The notes: generated from the letters alone by a model not told the origin. A DNA stretch of 64,000 nt from Microbacterium sp. RU1D (GCF_900156435.1 NZ_FTPQ01000001.1:992001-1056000); one strand, 5' to 3'; shown: positions 16,867-30,409, numbered from the stretch's first letter. A program made the numbers and translations.

Positions 16867-17619
16867 ATGCGCGTGGACCTCAACGCCGACCTGGGCGAGA
16901 CCGTCGACGGGATGCCGACCGCCGACGACGAAGCCCTGTTCGCCGTCGTCTCGAGCGCCAACGTCGCGTGCGGCGCGCACGCGGGCGACATTGCCTCGAT
17001 GCGGGCCGCGGTCGAGCGCGCCCGCCGCTTCGGCGTGGCCGTCGGCGCCCACCCCTCGTACGAGGATCGGGAGAACTTCGGCCGCGTCCGTCGCGATCCC
17101 GCACCCGACGATCTGCGGGCGAGCATCTCCGCGCAGCTCGACGCGCTCGCCGCGGCGGGCGCCGACCTCCGGTACGTCAAACCCCACGGCGCGCTGTACC
17201 ACGCCGTGATCGACGACGCCGGGCAGGCGGCCGTGGTCGTCGCCGCCGTCGCCGACCACTCCGCCCGCCTCGGCCGCCCCCTCCCGGTGCTCGGTTTGTC
17301 GGGCGCGATCGCCGCCGCTGCGGCATCCGCGGGACTGCCCTTCGTGCAAGAGGCCTTCCTCGACCGCGGCTACACGCGCGACGGCGTGCTCGTGCCCCGC
17401 GGAGCCCCGGGCGCCGTCCTCGACGACCCGGCCCGCGTGGCGGAGCGAGCGCTCCGGCTCGTCCGCGATGGCGTGGTCGACGCCGTCGACGGCACCGAGG
17501 TCCCCGTCGACGCGGCCTCCCTCTGCCTGCACGGAGACAGCCCCGCCGCGGTCGCGATGGCCAGGGCGGTGCGCGCCGCGCTCGACGACGCGGGCGTCGA
17601 GGTGCGCGCCCCGTGGTGA
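16867..17619 (+). CDS. pxpA: 5-oxoprolinase subunit PxpA (LamB/YcsF family)
   Basis: 250 residues. The N-terminus VDLNADLGET and the NVACGAHAGD and GAHPSYEDRENFGR blocks are diagnostic for YcsF/PxpA. With PxpB and PxpC it forms the bacterial ATP-dependent 5-oxoprolinase that opens pyroglutamate to glutamate, clearing a spontaneous damage product of glutamine and glutamate. RYVKPHGALYH and EAFLDRGYTRDG are further conserved blocks. The gene overlaps the fused pxpBC gene (GTGA), so the subunits are made together. Confidence 0.93.
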   Translation: MRVDLNADLGETVDGMPTADDEALFAVVSSANVACGAHAGDIASMRAAVERARRFGVAVGAHPSYEDRENFGRVRRDPAPDDLRASISAQLDALAAAGADLRYVKPHGALYHAVIDDAGQAAVVVAAVADHSARLGRPLPVLGLSGAIAAAAASAGLPFVQEAFLDRGYTRDGVLVPRGAPGAVLDDPARVAERALRLVRDGVVDAVDGTEVPVDAASLCLHGDSPAAVAMARAVRAALDDAGVEVRAPW

Positions 17620-19343
17620 CGACCCCGGTGGATGCCGGCACCCCGACGCCCGAGGGCGGCACGGGGTCTCGCGTCGTCCTGCGGCCGATGGGGGAGCGGG
17701 CCGTGCTCGCCGAGGTCGCCGACCTCGACGGTGTCGTGGCGCTGCACGCCGCGCTCGCCGCGGAACCGGCCGCGGGCGTGGAGGAGCTGGTGCCCGCCGC
17801 GCGCACCGTCCTCGTCGCCTTCGACCCTCGGCGCATCGGCCGCGCGGCGGTGCGGGAGTGGATCCACCGCGCCGCCGTCGCGCCCGCCGACATCGCCCGG
17901 CCCGGACCCCTCGTCGAGGTGCCCGTGCGCTACGACGGCGCCGATCTCGACGAGACCGCGGCGATCCTCGGCATCCGCGCCGTCGACCTCGCGGCTCGAC
18001 ACGCGGGGGTGGAGTGGACGGTCGCCTTCACCGGGTTCGCCCCGGGGTTCGCCTACCTCGTGAGCGCGGAGTGGCCGTTCGACGTGCCGCGTCTGGCGCA
18101 GCCGCGTACGCGCGTGCCGGCCGGGGCCGTCGGGCTCGCCGGCACGTTCAGCGGCGCCTATCCCCGCGAGACCCCGGGCGGCTGGCGGCTGATCGGCACG
18201 GCCGACGCTGTGCTCTTCGATCCGGATGCCGCCGCCCCGGTGCTGCTGCCCCCGCGGGCGCGCGTCCGCTTCACCCCGCAGCGCGAGCGCGTCATCTCCG
18301 CCGCATCATCCGCCGCCGGGCTCCCCACGTCGACCGAGGTTCCCGCGTCCGCCGACGCCCCCGCGCCCACGGAGGTCGCTGTCCCCGCGGAGGTTTCTCA
18401 GCCCGTCGAAGGGACCGGAAGCCTCGCCCCACCGCCGTTCCCGGACGCGTCGACGGGCTCGGCCTCCTCCGTCGCCCCCGCCCGTCCCCGCGCGGCCCTC
18501 CGCGTCCTCGACCCCGGCGCCTTCACCACCGTGCAGGACCTCGGCCGCCCGGCCCGCGCGGACCTCGGCGTCGCGCGATCGGGAGCCCTCGACCGTGCGG
18601 CGCTGCGCGTCGCCAACCGCCTGGTGGGCAACGACGAGCGGGCGGCGGGTCTGGAGATCGCCCTCGGCGGCGTCGTCGTCCGCGCCGAGGCGGCCATCTG
18701 GGTCTGCGTGACCGGAGCCTTCGTCGACGTGGTGATCGACGACCGCGCGGTCGACGCCTATGCGCCCCAGCTCGTTCCCGCGGGGGCGGTGCTGCGCATC
18801 GGGTCCGCTCGCGCGGGACTCCGCGTCTACCTGGCCACGCGCGGCGGGATCATCGCCCCGTCCGCCCTGGGGTCGCGGTCGCGCGACGTGCTCGCCGGTC
18901 TCGGGCCCGCCCCCGTGCGCGCCGGCGACGTCCTCGAGGCGGGGGTCGCGGCATCCGCGATCCCGGTGGTCGACGCCTTCCCCTGGACGGTTCCTCCGGC
19001 CCTCCACGACGTGGCGATCACCGAGGGTCCTCGCGCGGACTGGTTCGCCGCCGACGCGTGGACCACCCTCCTCGACGCGCACTGGACCGCCTCGGGCGAC
19101 GTCGATCGCGTGGGGGCCCGTCTCGACGGACCCGCCCTCGACCGCATCCGGAACGACGAGCTCCCGAGCGAGGGCATGCGGCCGGGGGCGATCCAGGTCC
19201 CTCCCCATGGGCGCCCCGTCGTCCTGCTCGCCGACGGTCCGGTCACCGGCGGTTATCCCGTGATCGCCGTGGTGACGGATGCCGCGCTCGACGCGCTGGC
19301 GCAGGTACGACCCGGTGATCGCGTGCGTTTCCGGCGCGTCTGA
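17616..19343 (+). CDS. Fused 5-oxoprolinase subunits PxpB-PxpC
   Basis: 575 residues. Residues about 15-230 are PxpB (KipI-like): MGERAVLAEV at the start, TGFAPGFAYL and PRTRVPAGAVGLAG in the core. Residues about 288-575 are PxpC (KipA-like, biotin-dependent carboxylase-related): LDPGAFTTVQDLGRPARADLG, SGALDRAALRVANRLVGND and VTGGYPVIAVV. They are separate genes in many bacteria. The ~60-residue linker is Ala/Pro/Thr-rich and its DNA contains CTCAGCCCGTCGAAGGGACC, a repeat-like word. GTG 17616 overlaps the pxpA stop. Confidence in both halves is high; the exact start is less sure because GTG 17613 is adjacent. Confidence 0.9.
   Translation: MTTPVDAGTPTPEGGTGSRVVLRPMGERAVLAEVADLDGVVALHAALAAEPAAGVEELVPAARTVLVAFDPRRIGRAAVREWIHRAAVAPADIARPGPLVEVPVRYDGADLDETAAILGIRAVDLAARHAGVEWTVAFTGFAPGFAYLVSAEWPFDVPRLAQPRTRVPAGAVGLAGTFSGAYPRETPGGWRLIGTADAVLFDPDAAAPVLLPPRARVRFTPQRERVISAASSAAGLPTSTEVPASADAPAPTEVAVPAEVSQPVEGTGSLAPPPFPDASTGSASSVAPARPRAALRVLDPGAFTTVQDLGRPARADLGVARSGALDRAALRVANRLVGNDERAAGLEIALGGVVVRAEAAIWVCVTGAFVDVVIDDRAVDAYAPQLVPAGAVLRIGSARAGLRVYLATRGGIIAPSALGSRSRDVLAGLGPAPVRAGDVLEAGVAASAIPVVDAFPWTVPPALHDVAITEGPRADWFAADAWTTLLDAHWTASGDVDRVGARLDGPALDRIRNDELPSEGMRPGAIQVPPHGRPVVLLADGPVTGGYPVIAVVTDAALDALAQVRPGDRVRFRRV
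18401..18460. repeat. Repeat-like insert within the PxpB-PxpC linker
   Basis: CTCAGCCCGTCGAAGGG near 18401-18417 and the inverse-like word CGTCGACGGGCTCGG near 18446-18460 flank the linker code. The pair forms an imperfect inverted repeat (CAGCCCGTCGA against TCGACGGGCTC). It looks like a small palindromic element carried in frame. Confidence 0.45.
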
Positions 19344-19418
19344 TCCAGGCCCCGAGGGGAATGGGCGACGGGCGCACGCGGTTATACCGCAGGTCCGCAA
19401 ACGCGTCAAGAATTGGAC

Positions 19419-19447
19419 TGGACACGGCGAGTCCTCCCGCGTATGCT
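19419..19447 (+). promoter_or_regulatory. rpoB promoter
   Basis: TGGACA (19419-19424) and TATGCT (19442-19447) are separated by exactly 17 bp, the best sigma-70-type pair in the window. The implied leader to the TTG start is about 160 nt. Confidence 0.65.
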
Positions 19448-19615
19448 TGGACTTTGCGCTCCTCGATTCCCCCTGCCCTCATATGGTGGTCGGCTGAGCC
19501 TGTCCGTCCCCGCTTCACCGCGGTGTGCGACGAGCAGGTTATCGGGGCAGGAACGCACTCCACCTGACGACAAGGAATCACGAGCCCCTCGCCCGGGCTT
19601 CTGGAGGTTATTCCC

Positions 19616-23113
<3,498 letters not shown>

Positions 23114-23169
23114 GCTTCCAGCTCAGCGACCCAGCTCAGATTTCAGAGAATTCCGACACAGGAGAACCA

Positions 23170-26100
23170 GTGCTCGAATCAACCACTTTCGATCAGATCC
23201 GTATCGGTCTGGCCACCGCCGACGACATCCGTCGTTGGTCCTTCGGTGAGGTCAAGAAGCCCGAGACGATCAACTACCGCACGCTGAAGCCCGAGAAGGA
23301 CGGCCTCTTCGGCGAGCAGATCTTCGGACCCTCCCGCGACTGGGAGTGCGCCTGCGGCAAGTACAAGCGCGTGCGCTTCAAGGGCATCGTCTGCGAGCGC
23401 TGCGGCGTCGAGGTCACCAAGTCGTCGGTCCGCCGCGAGCGCATGGGTCACATCGAGCTCGCCGCGCCCGTCACGCACATCTGGTACTTCAAGGGCGTGC
23501 CCTCGCGCCTGGGCTACCTGCTCGACATGGCGCCGAAGGACCTCGAGAAGGTCATCTACTTCGCCGCCTACATGGTCATCTCGGTCGACGAGGATGCTCG
23601 TCACCGCGACCTGGCCACGCAGGAGAACAACATCCGTCTCGAGCTGAAGACGCTCGGCGACCGCCGCGATGCCCGCATCGCCGCGCGCCTGGCCAAGCTC
23701 GAGGAGGAGCTCGCCGCCCTCGAGGCGGAGGGCGCCAAGGCCGACCAGAAGAAGAAGGTCAAGGACGCCGCCGAGAAGGACATGACGGCGGCCCGCAAGA
23801 ACGCGGACGAGCAGATCGCCAAGCTCGAGCGCGTGTGGGAGGACTTCCGCACGCTCGAGGTCGGCGCCCTGAAGCCCGAAGACGACGTCTTCCACGAGCT
23901 CCAGGACCGCTTCGGTCAGTACTTCGAGGCCCACATGGGCGCGGAGTCGATCAAGCGCCGCCTCGAGACCTTCGACCTGCAGGCCGAGGCCGACAGCCTC
24001 CACCTGCAGATCTCCGAGGGCAAGGGTCAGCGCAAGATCCGCGCGATCAAGCGCCTGAAGGTCGTCAACTCGTTCCTGCAGACCGGTATGTCGCCGGCCT
24101 CGATGGTGCTCGACGTCGTTCCGGTGATCCCGCCGGAGCTTCGTCCCATGGTTCAGCTCGACGGTGGCCGTTTCGCCACCAGTGACCTGAACGACCTCTA
24201 CCGTCGCGTGATCAACCGCAACAACCGCCTCCGTCGCCTGATCGACCTCGGTGCCCCCGAGATCATCGTCAACAACGAGAAGCGCATGCTGCAGGAGGCC
24301 GTCGACGCGCTGTTCGACAACGGTCGCCGTGGTCGCCCCGTCACCGGTACCGGCAACCGCGCCCTGAAGTCCCTGAGCGACATGCTCAAGGGAAAGCAGG
24401 GTCGCTTCCGCCAGAACCTGCTCGGAAAGCGCGTGGACTACTCGGGCCGTTCCGTCATCATCGTCGGACCCCAGCTCAAGCTCCACCAGTGCGGTCTGCC
24501 CAAGCAGATGGCCCTCGAGCTGTTCAAGCCGTTCGTCATCAAGCGCCTGATCGACCTCGGTCACTCGCAGAACATCAAGGCCGCCAAGCGCGCCGTCGAG
24601 CGCTACCGTCCCGAGGTCTGGGACGTTCTCGAGGAGATCATCCGCGAGCGCCCCGTGCTGCTGAACCGTGCACCCACCCTGCACCGTCTCGGCATCCAGG
24701 CGTTCGAGCCCCAGCTCGTCGAGGGCAAGGCGATCCAGCTGCACCCGCTCGTGTGCGCGGCGTTCAACGCCGACTTCGACGGTGACCAGATGGCCGTCCA
24801 CCTGCCCCTGTCGGTCGAGGCCCAGGCCGAGGCGCGCGTGCTCATGCTCGCCTCGAACAACATCCTCAAGCCGTCGGACGGCCGTCCGGTGACCCTGCCC
24901 TCGCAGGACATGATCATCGGTCTGCACCACCTCACCACCCTCAAGGAGGGTGCCGTGGGCGAGGGCCGTGCATTCGGCTCCGTGGGCGAGGCGATCCTGG
25001 CCAAGGACGAGGGCACCCTCGACCTGCAGGCGAAGGCGCGCATCCGCATCCCCGGCCTGACCTTCCTCGAGGGCCAGGCACCGGAGGGCTACGAGACCCA
25101 CGGTCTCGTCGACGCCTCGCTCGGCCAGGCGATCTTCAACGACACGCTCCCCAAGGGCTACCCGTTCGTCCGCGAACAGGCCGACAAGGGCAAGCTGTCG
25201 CAGATCGTCAACAAGCTCGCCGAGGAGTACCCCAAGGTGGAGGTCGCGGCGTCGCTCGACCGCATCAAGGACGCCGGCTTCTACTGGGCCACCCGTTCGG
25301 GTGTCACGGTGGCGCTGAGCGACATCCTCACCCCGCCGAACAAGGCGGAGATCGTCGCAGGCTACGAGAAGCAGGCCGCGAAGGTCCAGGGCCAGTACGA
25401 GAAGGGTCTCACCACCGACGCCGAGCGTCGTCAGGAGCTCATCAAGATCTGGACCGAGGCCACCGACGAGGTCCAGAAGGCGATGCGGGACAACTTCCCC
25501 GCCGACAACACCATCAACCGCATGGTCTCGTCGGGCGCCCGTGGTAACTGGCTGCAGATCCGCAACATCGCGGGTATGCGAGGCCTGGTGAACAACCCCA
25601 AGGGTGAGATCATCCCGCGTCCGATCATCTCCTCGTACCGCGAGGGTCTGTCGGTCGCCGAGTACTTCATCGCGACGCACGGTGCCCGTAAGGGTCTGGC
25701 CGACACGGCCCTCCGTACGGCCGACTCGGGGTACCTGACGCGTCGTCTCGTCGACGTCTCGCAGGATGTCATCATCCGCGAGGAGGACTGCGGCACGTCG
25801 AAGGGCCTCGAGCTCCCGATCGCCGCGGCCGACTCGACCGGCACCCTGGTCAAGGACGCCAACGTCGAGAACTCGGTGTTCGCCCGCACGCTCGCCACGG
25901 CCGTCGTCGACGCCCAGGGCACCGTGCTGGCCGAGGCCGGCGACGACGTGGGCGACGTGCTCATCGACAAGCTGGTCGCCGGTGGCGTCGAGACGATCAA
26001 GGTCCGCTCCGTGCTGACCTGCGACTCGGCCGTCGGTGTCTGCGCGAAGTGCTACGGCCGTTCGCTCGCGACCGGGAAGATCGTCGACATCGGCGAGGCC

Positions 26101-27045
26101 GTCGGCATCATCGCGGCCCAGTCGATCGGTGAGCCCGGTACCCAGCTGACGATGCGTACCTTCCACACCGGTGGTTCCGCGTCGGCCGACGACATCACGC
26201 AGGGTCTGCCCCGCGTGCAGGAGCTGTTCGAGGCGCGTACCCCCAAGGGCGCGTCCCCGATCGCCGAGGCCGACGGTCGCATCACGATCGACGAGACCGA
26301 CAAGGCCAAGAAGGTCATCCTCACGCCCGACAACGGCGACGAGCCGGTGGTCTACCCCGTCCTGAAGCGCGCGACGCTCCTGGTCGAGGACGGCCAGCAC
26401 GTCTCGGTCGGCGAGCCCCTCCAGGTCGGAACGCTCGACCCCAAGGAGGTCATGCGCGTGCAGGGTGCCCGCGAGGTGCAGAAGTACCTCGTCAACGGCG
26501 TCCAGGGCGTGTACCGCTCGCAGGGTGTGCCGATCCACGACAAGCACATCGAGGTCATCGTCCGACAGATGCTCCGCAAGGTCACCGTCGTCGACCACGG
26601 CGACACCGACCTGCTGCCCGGTGAGATGGTGGACTTCAAGCGCTACCAGAACATCAACCGCGAGACGGTCGGCGAGGGCAAGCGTCCCGCGTCGGGTCGT
26701 CCCGAGCTGATGGGTATCACCAAGGCGTCGCTCGCGACCGAGTCGTGGCTGTCGGCCGCGTCGTTCCAGGAGACCACCCGCGTCCTGACGCAGGCGGCCA
26801 TGGAGGGCAAGAGCGACCCGCTGGTCGGCCTCAAGGAGAACGTCATCATCGGAAAGCTCATCCCCGCCGGAACCGGACTTGCGAAGTACCGCAACGTCAC
26901 GGTCGAGGCGACGGAGGAGGCCAAGAGCGAGCGGTACCCCAACCGCATCTTCGCCTCGGACGGCGCGTACAGCGACGCCGACCTGAGCTACGTCGACTTC
27001 GACAGCTTCTCCACGGACGACTTCACGCCCGGCACCTACAACTGA
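23170..27045 (+). CDS. rpoC: RNA polymerase beta' subunit
   Basis: 1291 residues, complete. The N-terminal zinc site is CACGKYKR...CERCGVEV. The catalytic magnesium loop is [13 protein letters not shown], unmistakable. The second zinc cluster appears as [17 protein letters not shown] charged helical segment rich in Lys, Ala and Glu (about residues 170-230) is the actinobacterial-type insertion region. GTG 23170 is preceded by AGGAGAA. It is co-transcribed with rpoB and followed by two strong hairpins. Confidence 0.99.
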   Translation: MLESTTFDQIRIGLATADDIRRWSFGEVKKPETINYRTLKPEKDGLFGEQIFGPSRDWECACGKYKRVRFKGIVCERCGVEVTKSSVRRERMGHIELAAPVTHIWYFKGVPSRLGYLLDMAPKDLEKVIYFAAYMVISVDEDARHRDLATQENNIRLELKTLGDRRDARIAARLAKLEEELAALEAEGAKADQKKKVKDAAEKDMTAARKNADEQIAKLERVWEDFRTLEVGALKPEDDVFHELQDRFGQYFEAHMGAESIKRRLETFDLQAEADSLHLQISEGKGQRKIRAIKRLKVVNSFLQTGMSPASMVLDVVPVIPPELRPMVQLDGGRFATSDLNDLYRRVINRNNRLRRLIDLGAPEIIVNNEKRMLQEAVDALFDNGRRGRPVTGTGNRALKSLSDMLKGKQGRFRQNLLGKRVDYSGRSVIIVGPQLKLHQCGLPKQMALELFKPFVIKRLIDLGHSQNIKAAKRAVERYRPEVWDVLEEIIRERPVLLNRAPTLHRLGIQAFEPQLVEGKAIQLHPLVCAAFNADFDGDQMAVHLPLSVEAQAEARVLMLASNNILKPSDGRPVTLPSQDMIIGLHHLTTLKEGAVGEGRAFGSVGEAILAKDEGTLDLQAKARIRIPGLTFLEGQAPEGYETHGLVDASLGQAIFNDTLPKGYPFVREQADKGKLSQIVNKLAEEYPKVEVAASLDRIKDAGFYWATRSGVTVALSDILTPPNKAEIVAGYEKQAAKVQGQYEKGLTTDAERRQELIKIWTEATDEVQKAMRDNFPADNTINRMVSSGARGNWLQIRNIAGMRGLVNNPKGEIIPRPIISSYREGLSVAEYFIATHGARKGLADTALRTADSGYLTRRLVDVSQDVIIREEDCGTSKGLELPIAAADSTGTLVKDANVENSVFARTLATAVVDAQGTVLAEAGDDVGDVLIDKLVAGGVETIKVRSVLTCDSAVGVCAKCYGRSLATGKIVDIGEAVGIIAAQSIGEPGTQLTMRTFHTGGSASADDITQGLPRVQELFEARTPKGASPIAEADGRITIDETDKAKKVILTPDNGDEPVVYPVLKRATLLVEDGQHVSVGEPLQVGTLDPKEVMRVQGAREVQKYLVNGVQGVYRSQGVPIHDKHIEVIVRQMLRKVTVVDHGDTDLLPGEMVDFKRYQNINRETVGEGKRPASGRPELMGITKASLATESWLSAASFQETTRVLTQAAMEGKSDPLVGLKENVIIGKLIPAGTGLAKYRNVTVEATEEAKSERYPNRIFASDGAYSDADLSYVDFDSFSTDDFTPGTYN

Positions 27046-27056
27046 TTGAGGCGAGA

Positions 27057-27080
27057 GGAGAGCGAGCTCGCTCGCTCTCC
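27057..27080 (+). terminator. Inverted repeat directly after rpoC
   Basis: GGAGAGCGAGC (27057-27067) and GCTCGCTCTCC (27070-27080) pair perfectly with almost no loop, so the apex must open. It could pause or process the message ahead of the real terminators. Confidence 0.5.
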
Positions 27081-27142
27081 CGCGCCGATTGAAGTTGCTG
27101 AGCGACGCAGTCGCGAAGACAACTGATTCACCCCTGATCGAC

Positions 27143-27207
27143 GGATGCCGCACCCCGGTGCGGCATCCTGATCGCCTCGAAGGCCCCCGGTTCGCGCCGG
27201 GGGCCTT
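27143..27207 (+). terminator. Double-hairpin terminator of the rpoBC operon
   Basis: First hairpin: GGATGCCGCAC / GTGCGGCATCC with a CCCG loop (27143-27168). Second: AAGGCCCCCGG / CCGGGGGCCTT (27180-27207). The second has the AAGGCC...GGCCTT form typical of actinobacterial intrinsic terminators with little or no T-run. Confidence 0.8.
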
Positions 27208-27308
27208 CGTCGTGTCGGCCGTGTGTCGCGCGGGTGCTGAGGACGGGACGGCGTGTCGGGGAAAGGGTGCGCCGGGGGTATGCGCCTACCGTGGATGCGG
27301 AGGAACGC

Positions 27309-27908
27309 ATGGCCCGAATCGGTGGACGCAGCCTGTGGTTGGCATGGCCGGCGGGGATCTTCTGCGCCGCGGCGGTGGTGGCGTTGGGAGTCCTGGCGGC
27401 ACCCGGCATCCCGACCGCCGTGAGCTTCGTCGGCGACACGCTGCGCGCGAGCACCGATACGCCGACGGCCGCCGCCGGCACTCCTGCCGAGCCCGCGGGG
27501 GACTGTCGGCACCTCTACTCGCAGCCGCTGTGGTCGACGATGGTGTGGTCCCCCGAGGCCCTGCTGTGGCAACGCCGCACCGTCCCGCTGTCGACGCCCG
27601 AGGCGGTGGCTGCCGCCGCACCGACCGTCGTCGTCACGTGCCACTGGCGCGGCGTCAACGGGCGTTTCGTCGAGACGACCGTGTCGACGGTCGCGCCCGA
27701 GGGCGCCGCCGCGGCCCGGACGACTCTCGCGTCCCAGGGATTCGCGTGCACCGACGACGGCGGCGTCGTGCATTGCGAGCGCTCGTCCGGTGACGTGCTC
27801 GAGGTCCACGACCTCCGCGGCGACCGGTGGGTGTCGTCGACCCTCACGGGCTGGATGCCGGACGACTACGCCGCGACGGTGGCATCCCACGCGTTCTTCG
27901 GGGAGTGA
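27309..27908 (+). CDS. Secreted or membrane-anchored protein, unknown function
   Basis: 199 residues. A short basic N-terminus is followed by one hydrophobic segment (about residues 9-30, LWLAWPAGIFCAAAVVALGV), so the rest is outside the membrane. The outside domain has four Cys, including DCRHLY, TCHWR, FACTDDG and HCERS. Its C-terminal 60 residues align with the protein encoded on the opposite strand just downstream (GF-C, -CE-, Y-A---FG), so the two are paralogues. ATG 27309 has GGAGG 5 bases upstream and TACCGT at 27287-27292. No function is recognised. Confidence 0.7.
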   Translation: MARIGGRSLWLAWPAGIFCAAAVVALGVLAAPGIPTAVSFVGDTLRASTDTPTAAAGTPAEPAGDCRHLYSQPLWSTMVWSPEALLWQRRTVPLSTPEAVAAAAPTVVVTCHWRGVNGRFVETTVSTVAPEGAAAARTTLASQGFACTDDGGVVHCERSSGDVLEVHDLRGDRWVSSTLTGWMPDDYAATVASHAFFGE

Positions 27909-27922
27909 ACGCGGGGAGCCGT

Positions 27923-28507
27923 TCAGCCGAAGATCGAGGAGATGATGCTCGCGGTGTAGCCGGTGGGCGCGAGGTTGGAGTACTGGGTGTCGACCAGGAC
28001 GTCATCGCGCCAGAACAGCGTCCGCCCGTCGTTGACGGGGTAGGTGTCGTTGATCCAGGTCTTCTCGCAGCGGGTGCCCTCGTCGGGGGTGTAGCAGCTG
28101 AAGCCCTGCGTGGAGACGAGGTCGTTGAGCATGTCGAGCGCGGGCCCGCGGTCCACGCGCGAGATCGTCGTCGTCAGGCTCGTCGTGTCGGCGGCCGGGT
28201 CGCGCCAGATGCAGATCAGCGAGCCGTCGGACTGCACCCCCGACGGGCCGAGGGCGGGATCGTTCAGGGGCACCGTGCCGAGTTGCGCGAGCACATCGGG
28301 TGTCAGCATCGCGCGGCAGTCCGCGGGGATGCGCACCGCGGTCGCCGTCTGCGTGATCGTGGGGATCGGGGTGGGACTGCTCGAGACGACCGGAGCGGTC
28401 TCCTGCGGCGCCGACTCGTCAGCGGAGGGGGCGCACGCCGCCAGCGCGAGAGCGGCCGCACCGACGACAGCGGCGACGAGGGCCGTGCGAGTCGGGCGAC
28501 CGGACAT
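27923..28507 (-). CDS. Putative lipoprotein, paralogue of the convergent neighbour
   Basis: 194 residues. The signal peptide ends in the lipobox ALAAC (Cys about residue 25), so it should be a membrane-anchored lipoprotein. A Ser/Pro/Thr linker precedes a Cys-containing domain (DCRAML, LICIWRD, GFSCYTPDEGTRCE). The C-terminal half is related to the gene at 27309-27908. The start is supported by a minus-strand TAGGCT at 28514-28519, 6 bases before ATG, i.e. leaderless. Role unknown. Confidence 0.78.
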   Translation of the reverse strand: MSGRPTRTALVAAVVGAAALALAACAPSADESAPQETAPVVSSSPTPIPTITQTATAVRIPADCRAMLTPDVLAQLGTVPLNDPALGPSGVQSDGSLICIWRDPAADTTSLTTTISRVDRGPALDMLNDLVSTQGFSCYTPDEGTRCEKTWINDTYPVNDGRTLFWRDDVLVDTQYSNLAPTGYTASIISSIFG

Positions 28508-28513
28508 GTGTTC

Positions 28514-28519
28514 AGCCTA
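28514..28519 (-). promoter_or_regulatory. -10 hexamer TAGGCT for the lipoprotein gene
   Basis: On the minus strand TAGGCT ends 6 bases before ATG 28507, the leaderless arrangement. Confidence 0.45.
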
Positions 28520-28589
28520 TGTGTCTCTTCGGGTCCAGGCGAGACGCACATCCGCGGCACGCCTCCCGACCGACACGCCGGACTCGGGT

Positions 28590-28595
28590 TAGCCT
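28590..28595 (+). promoter_or_regulatory. -10 hexamer TAGCCT for the repeat-bearing membrane protein
   Basis: TAGCCT lies about 30 bases before ATG 28626, and the ribosome site GAGGAG (about 28615-28620) sits in the short leader. Confidence 0.4.
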
Positions 28596-28625
28596 GTGGC
28601 CGCAAGTACCGCGTGAGGAGACCCC

Positions 28626-29762
28626 ATGAGCGACCACAAGCCGCACGGCGACCCCGTCGCTGAGCCCACGAACACCCACGGCGACCCCGTCGTCGAGCCG
28701 ACGAACACATACGGCGATCCCGTCGCCGAGCCGCGGGACGACGCCCACGACGTCGTCGGCCGCGCGCACGAGGGCCTCGCCGACGCCGAGGCCGCCCGCC
28801 GCGACGCCGTCGACACCGAGGCGGCGCAGGCCGCGTGGGACGAGCACGAAGCCGGGGAGCACGACGCCGCGGCTGCGGCGAACGCCCGCACCGAGCACAC
28901 GGCTCCGATCGTGCACGACGCGTCGCCGGTCGCCCCCCAGACGGCATCCACCTCCTCGGTCGACCTCGACGACGAAGACGCCCGCTGGGCCGCCTACGCC
29001 GCCTCGGCCGAGCCCGAGCACGACACCTCCACCGCGCGGTACGCGACCGCCGACACCGAGGCGCCCCGTCACCACGACACGGCGACCGCGGCCGCACCGG
29101 CTGCCGCCGCAGGGGCCGCCGGTGCCGGCGCCGCCGCCGCGACCCCACCTCACGCCCCCGTCGCCGAGGAGCCGACGCGCGCCGTCGGAGGACCGCAGCC
29201 CATCTTCGTGCAGGCCCCCGAGGCGCCCCGCCCTCGCGGCAACCGCGGCGCCGCCGGTGCGATCGGCCTGCTCGCGGCCGTCGTCTTCGCGGTGCTGTAC
29301 CTCGCCGCGACCCTGGGTCTCGGTCTGCTCACCGGGGGCTTCGGCGTCTCCGACCTCGGGCGCGAGGCTCTCGCCGCCCTCACGACCGCGGGCCTGTGGG
29401 TGCCGACGGTGGCCTTCTTCCTCGGCTTCTGGTTCCTCGGCGCCCTCATCAACCGGGGCCGGTGGGGGCACTGGGTCGTGTGGGGTCTGGTCGTCGGCAT
29501 CATCGCCTGGCTGGGGCACCTGCTGGGCGTGCTCTTCGCCGCTCCCTTCTGGCGCATCACCTCGAGCGAGTCGCTCGACCTCCTGCAGAACAACGTCCTC
29601 GCCCCGCTGGCGATCGTGGCGTTCGTGCTCGGCCGCGAGCTGACCATCTGGTTCGGCGCCTGGGTCGCGGCGCGCGGTCGCCGCGTCACGGAGATCAACG
29701 CCGAGGCGCAGCGCGAGTACGAGCGAACGCTCGAGGCCGGTCCCCAGCTGTCGCAGCGCTGA
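28626..29762 (+). CDS. Membrane protein with long acidic N-terminal tail and GDPVAEP repeats
   Basis: 378 residues. The first ~200 are hydrophilic and probably disordered, beginning with three near-copies of GDPVAEPTNTHGDPVVEP-type units and continuing with Asp/Glu/Ala/His-rich sequence and an Ala/Gly run. The C-terminal ~170 residues contain four hydrophobic helices (IGLLAAVVFAVLYLAATLGLG, LWVPTVAFFLGFWFLGALI, WVVWGLVVGIIAWLGHLLGVL, LAPLAIVAFVLGRELTIWFG) and end in a short basic cytoplasmic tail. It looks like a conserved membrane protein of the family; I know no function. Possibly co-transcribed with the next small membrane gene 22 bases on. Confidence 0.75.
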   Translation: MSDHKPHGDPVAEPTNTHGDPVVEPTNTYGDPVAEPRDDAHDVVGRAHEGLADAEAARRDAVDTEAAQAAWDEHEAGEHDAAAAANARTEHTAPIVHDASPVAPQTASTSSVDLDDEDARWAAYAASAEPEHDTSTARYATADTEAPRHHDTATAAAPAAAAGAAGAGAAAATPPHAPVAEEPTRAVGGPQPIFVQAPEAPRPRGNRGAAGAIGLLAAVVFAVLYLAATLGLGLLTGGFGVSDLGREALAALTTAGLWVPTVAFFLGFWFLGALINRGRWGHWVVWGLVVGIIAWLGHLLGVLFAAPFWRITSSESLDLLQNNVLAPLAIVAFVLGRELTIWFGAWVAARGRRVTEINAEAQREYERTLEAGPQLSQR

Positions 29763-29784
29763 GCCGGATGCGAATCCGGTCGCT

Positions 29785-30267
29785 ATGACGAATGAGCCGC
29801 GACCGGCGGGGGTCACCCCGCCGGTCGCGGTCGTCTTCGCCTCCGTCACCTTCATCGCCCTGTCCATCGGCGGCCTCGGGGTGGCCAGCCTCGTGCTGAA
29901 CGCCGATGTCATCCCCGTACGCGGTCTCGGTGCGATCCCCGGCGTCATCGGCCAGGTGGCCGCTCTCGCCCTTTTCGCCGGCGTGCTGATGTGGGGCCTC
30001 AAGGCGGACCCGCCGAGCTACCTCACGGCGATCCCCTGCGCCATCGCGGCGTTCGTGGGCGAGGCCGCCGGCATCGTGGTCGGCGCGCTCGTGAGCGGAG
30101 CCGATCCGGCGCGGGGCGTCGCCGCCGCGGGGAGCGTCGCGCTGGGCTTCCCCGGACCCGTCGTCGCCGCGGCGGGACTGCTCGCGGGATTCCTCGGCGT
30201 GTTCCTGTGCCGCACGGGGGCGGAAGGGCCGCGGTGGCGCTGGGAGGACGACGAAGATGCCCCGTGA
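29785..30267 (+). CDS. Small four-helix membrane protein, unknown function
   Basis: 160 residues with four hydrophobic segments (about 14-38, 50-70, 80-105, 118-145) and a short acidic tail WRWEDDEDAP. Nothing identifies a function. ATG 29785 follows the preceding gene by 22 bases, so the two may be co-expressed. Confidence 0.7.
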   Translation: MTNEPRPAGVTPPVAVVFASVTFIALSIGGLGVASLVLNADVIPVRGLGAIPGVIGQVAALALFAGVLMWGLKADPPSYLTAIPCAIAAFVGEAAGIVVGALVSGADPARGVAAAGSVALGFPGPVVAAAGLLAGFLGVFLCRTGAEGPRWRWEDDEDAP

Positions 30268-30409
30268 CGGCGGGCGTCGGCGCCGTCGTGCGTCCCTGTC
30301 GCCCAAGCATTCCGGTCCGGGCGCGGCCGTGACCGCCGCCCCGGCGCACTCACCGCCCCGTCCTGGCGCGTTCGCGCCGTGGCATCCGCACCTCTCGGGC
30401 GTGTCGCAC

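Noticed and set aside
27057-27080. Considered as a tRNA or small-RNA gene
   Set aside because: Simple inverted repeat with almost no loop; no cloverleaf or conserved tRNA bases.
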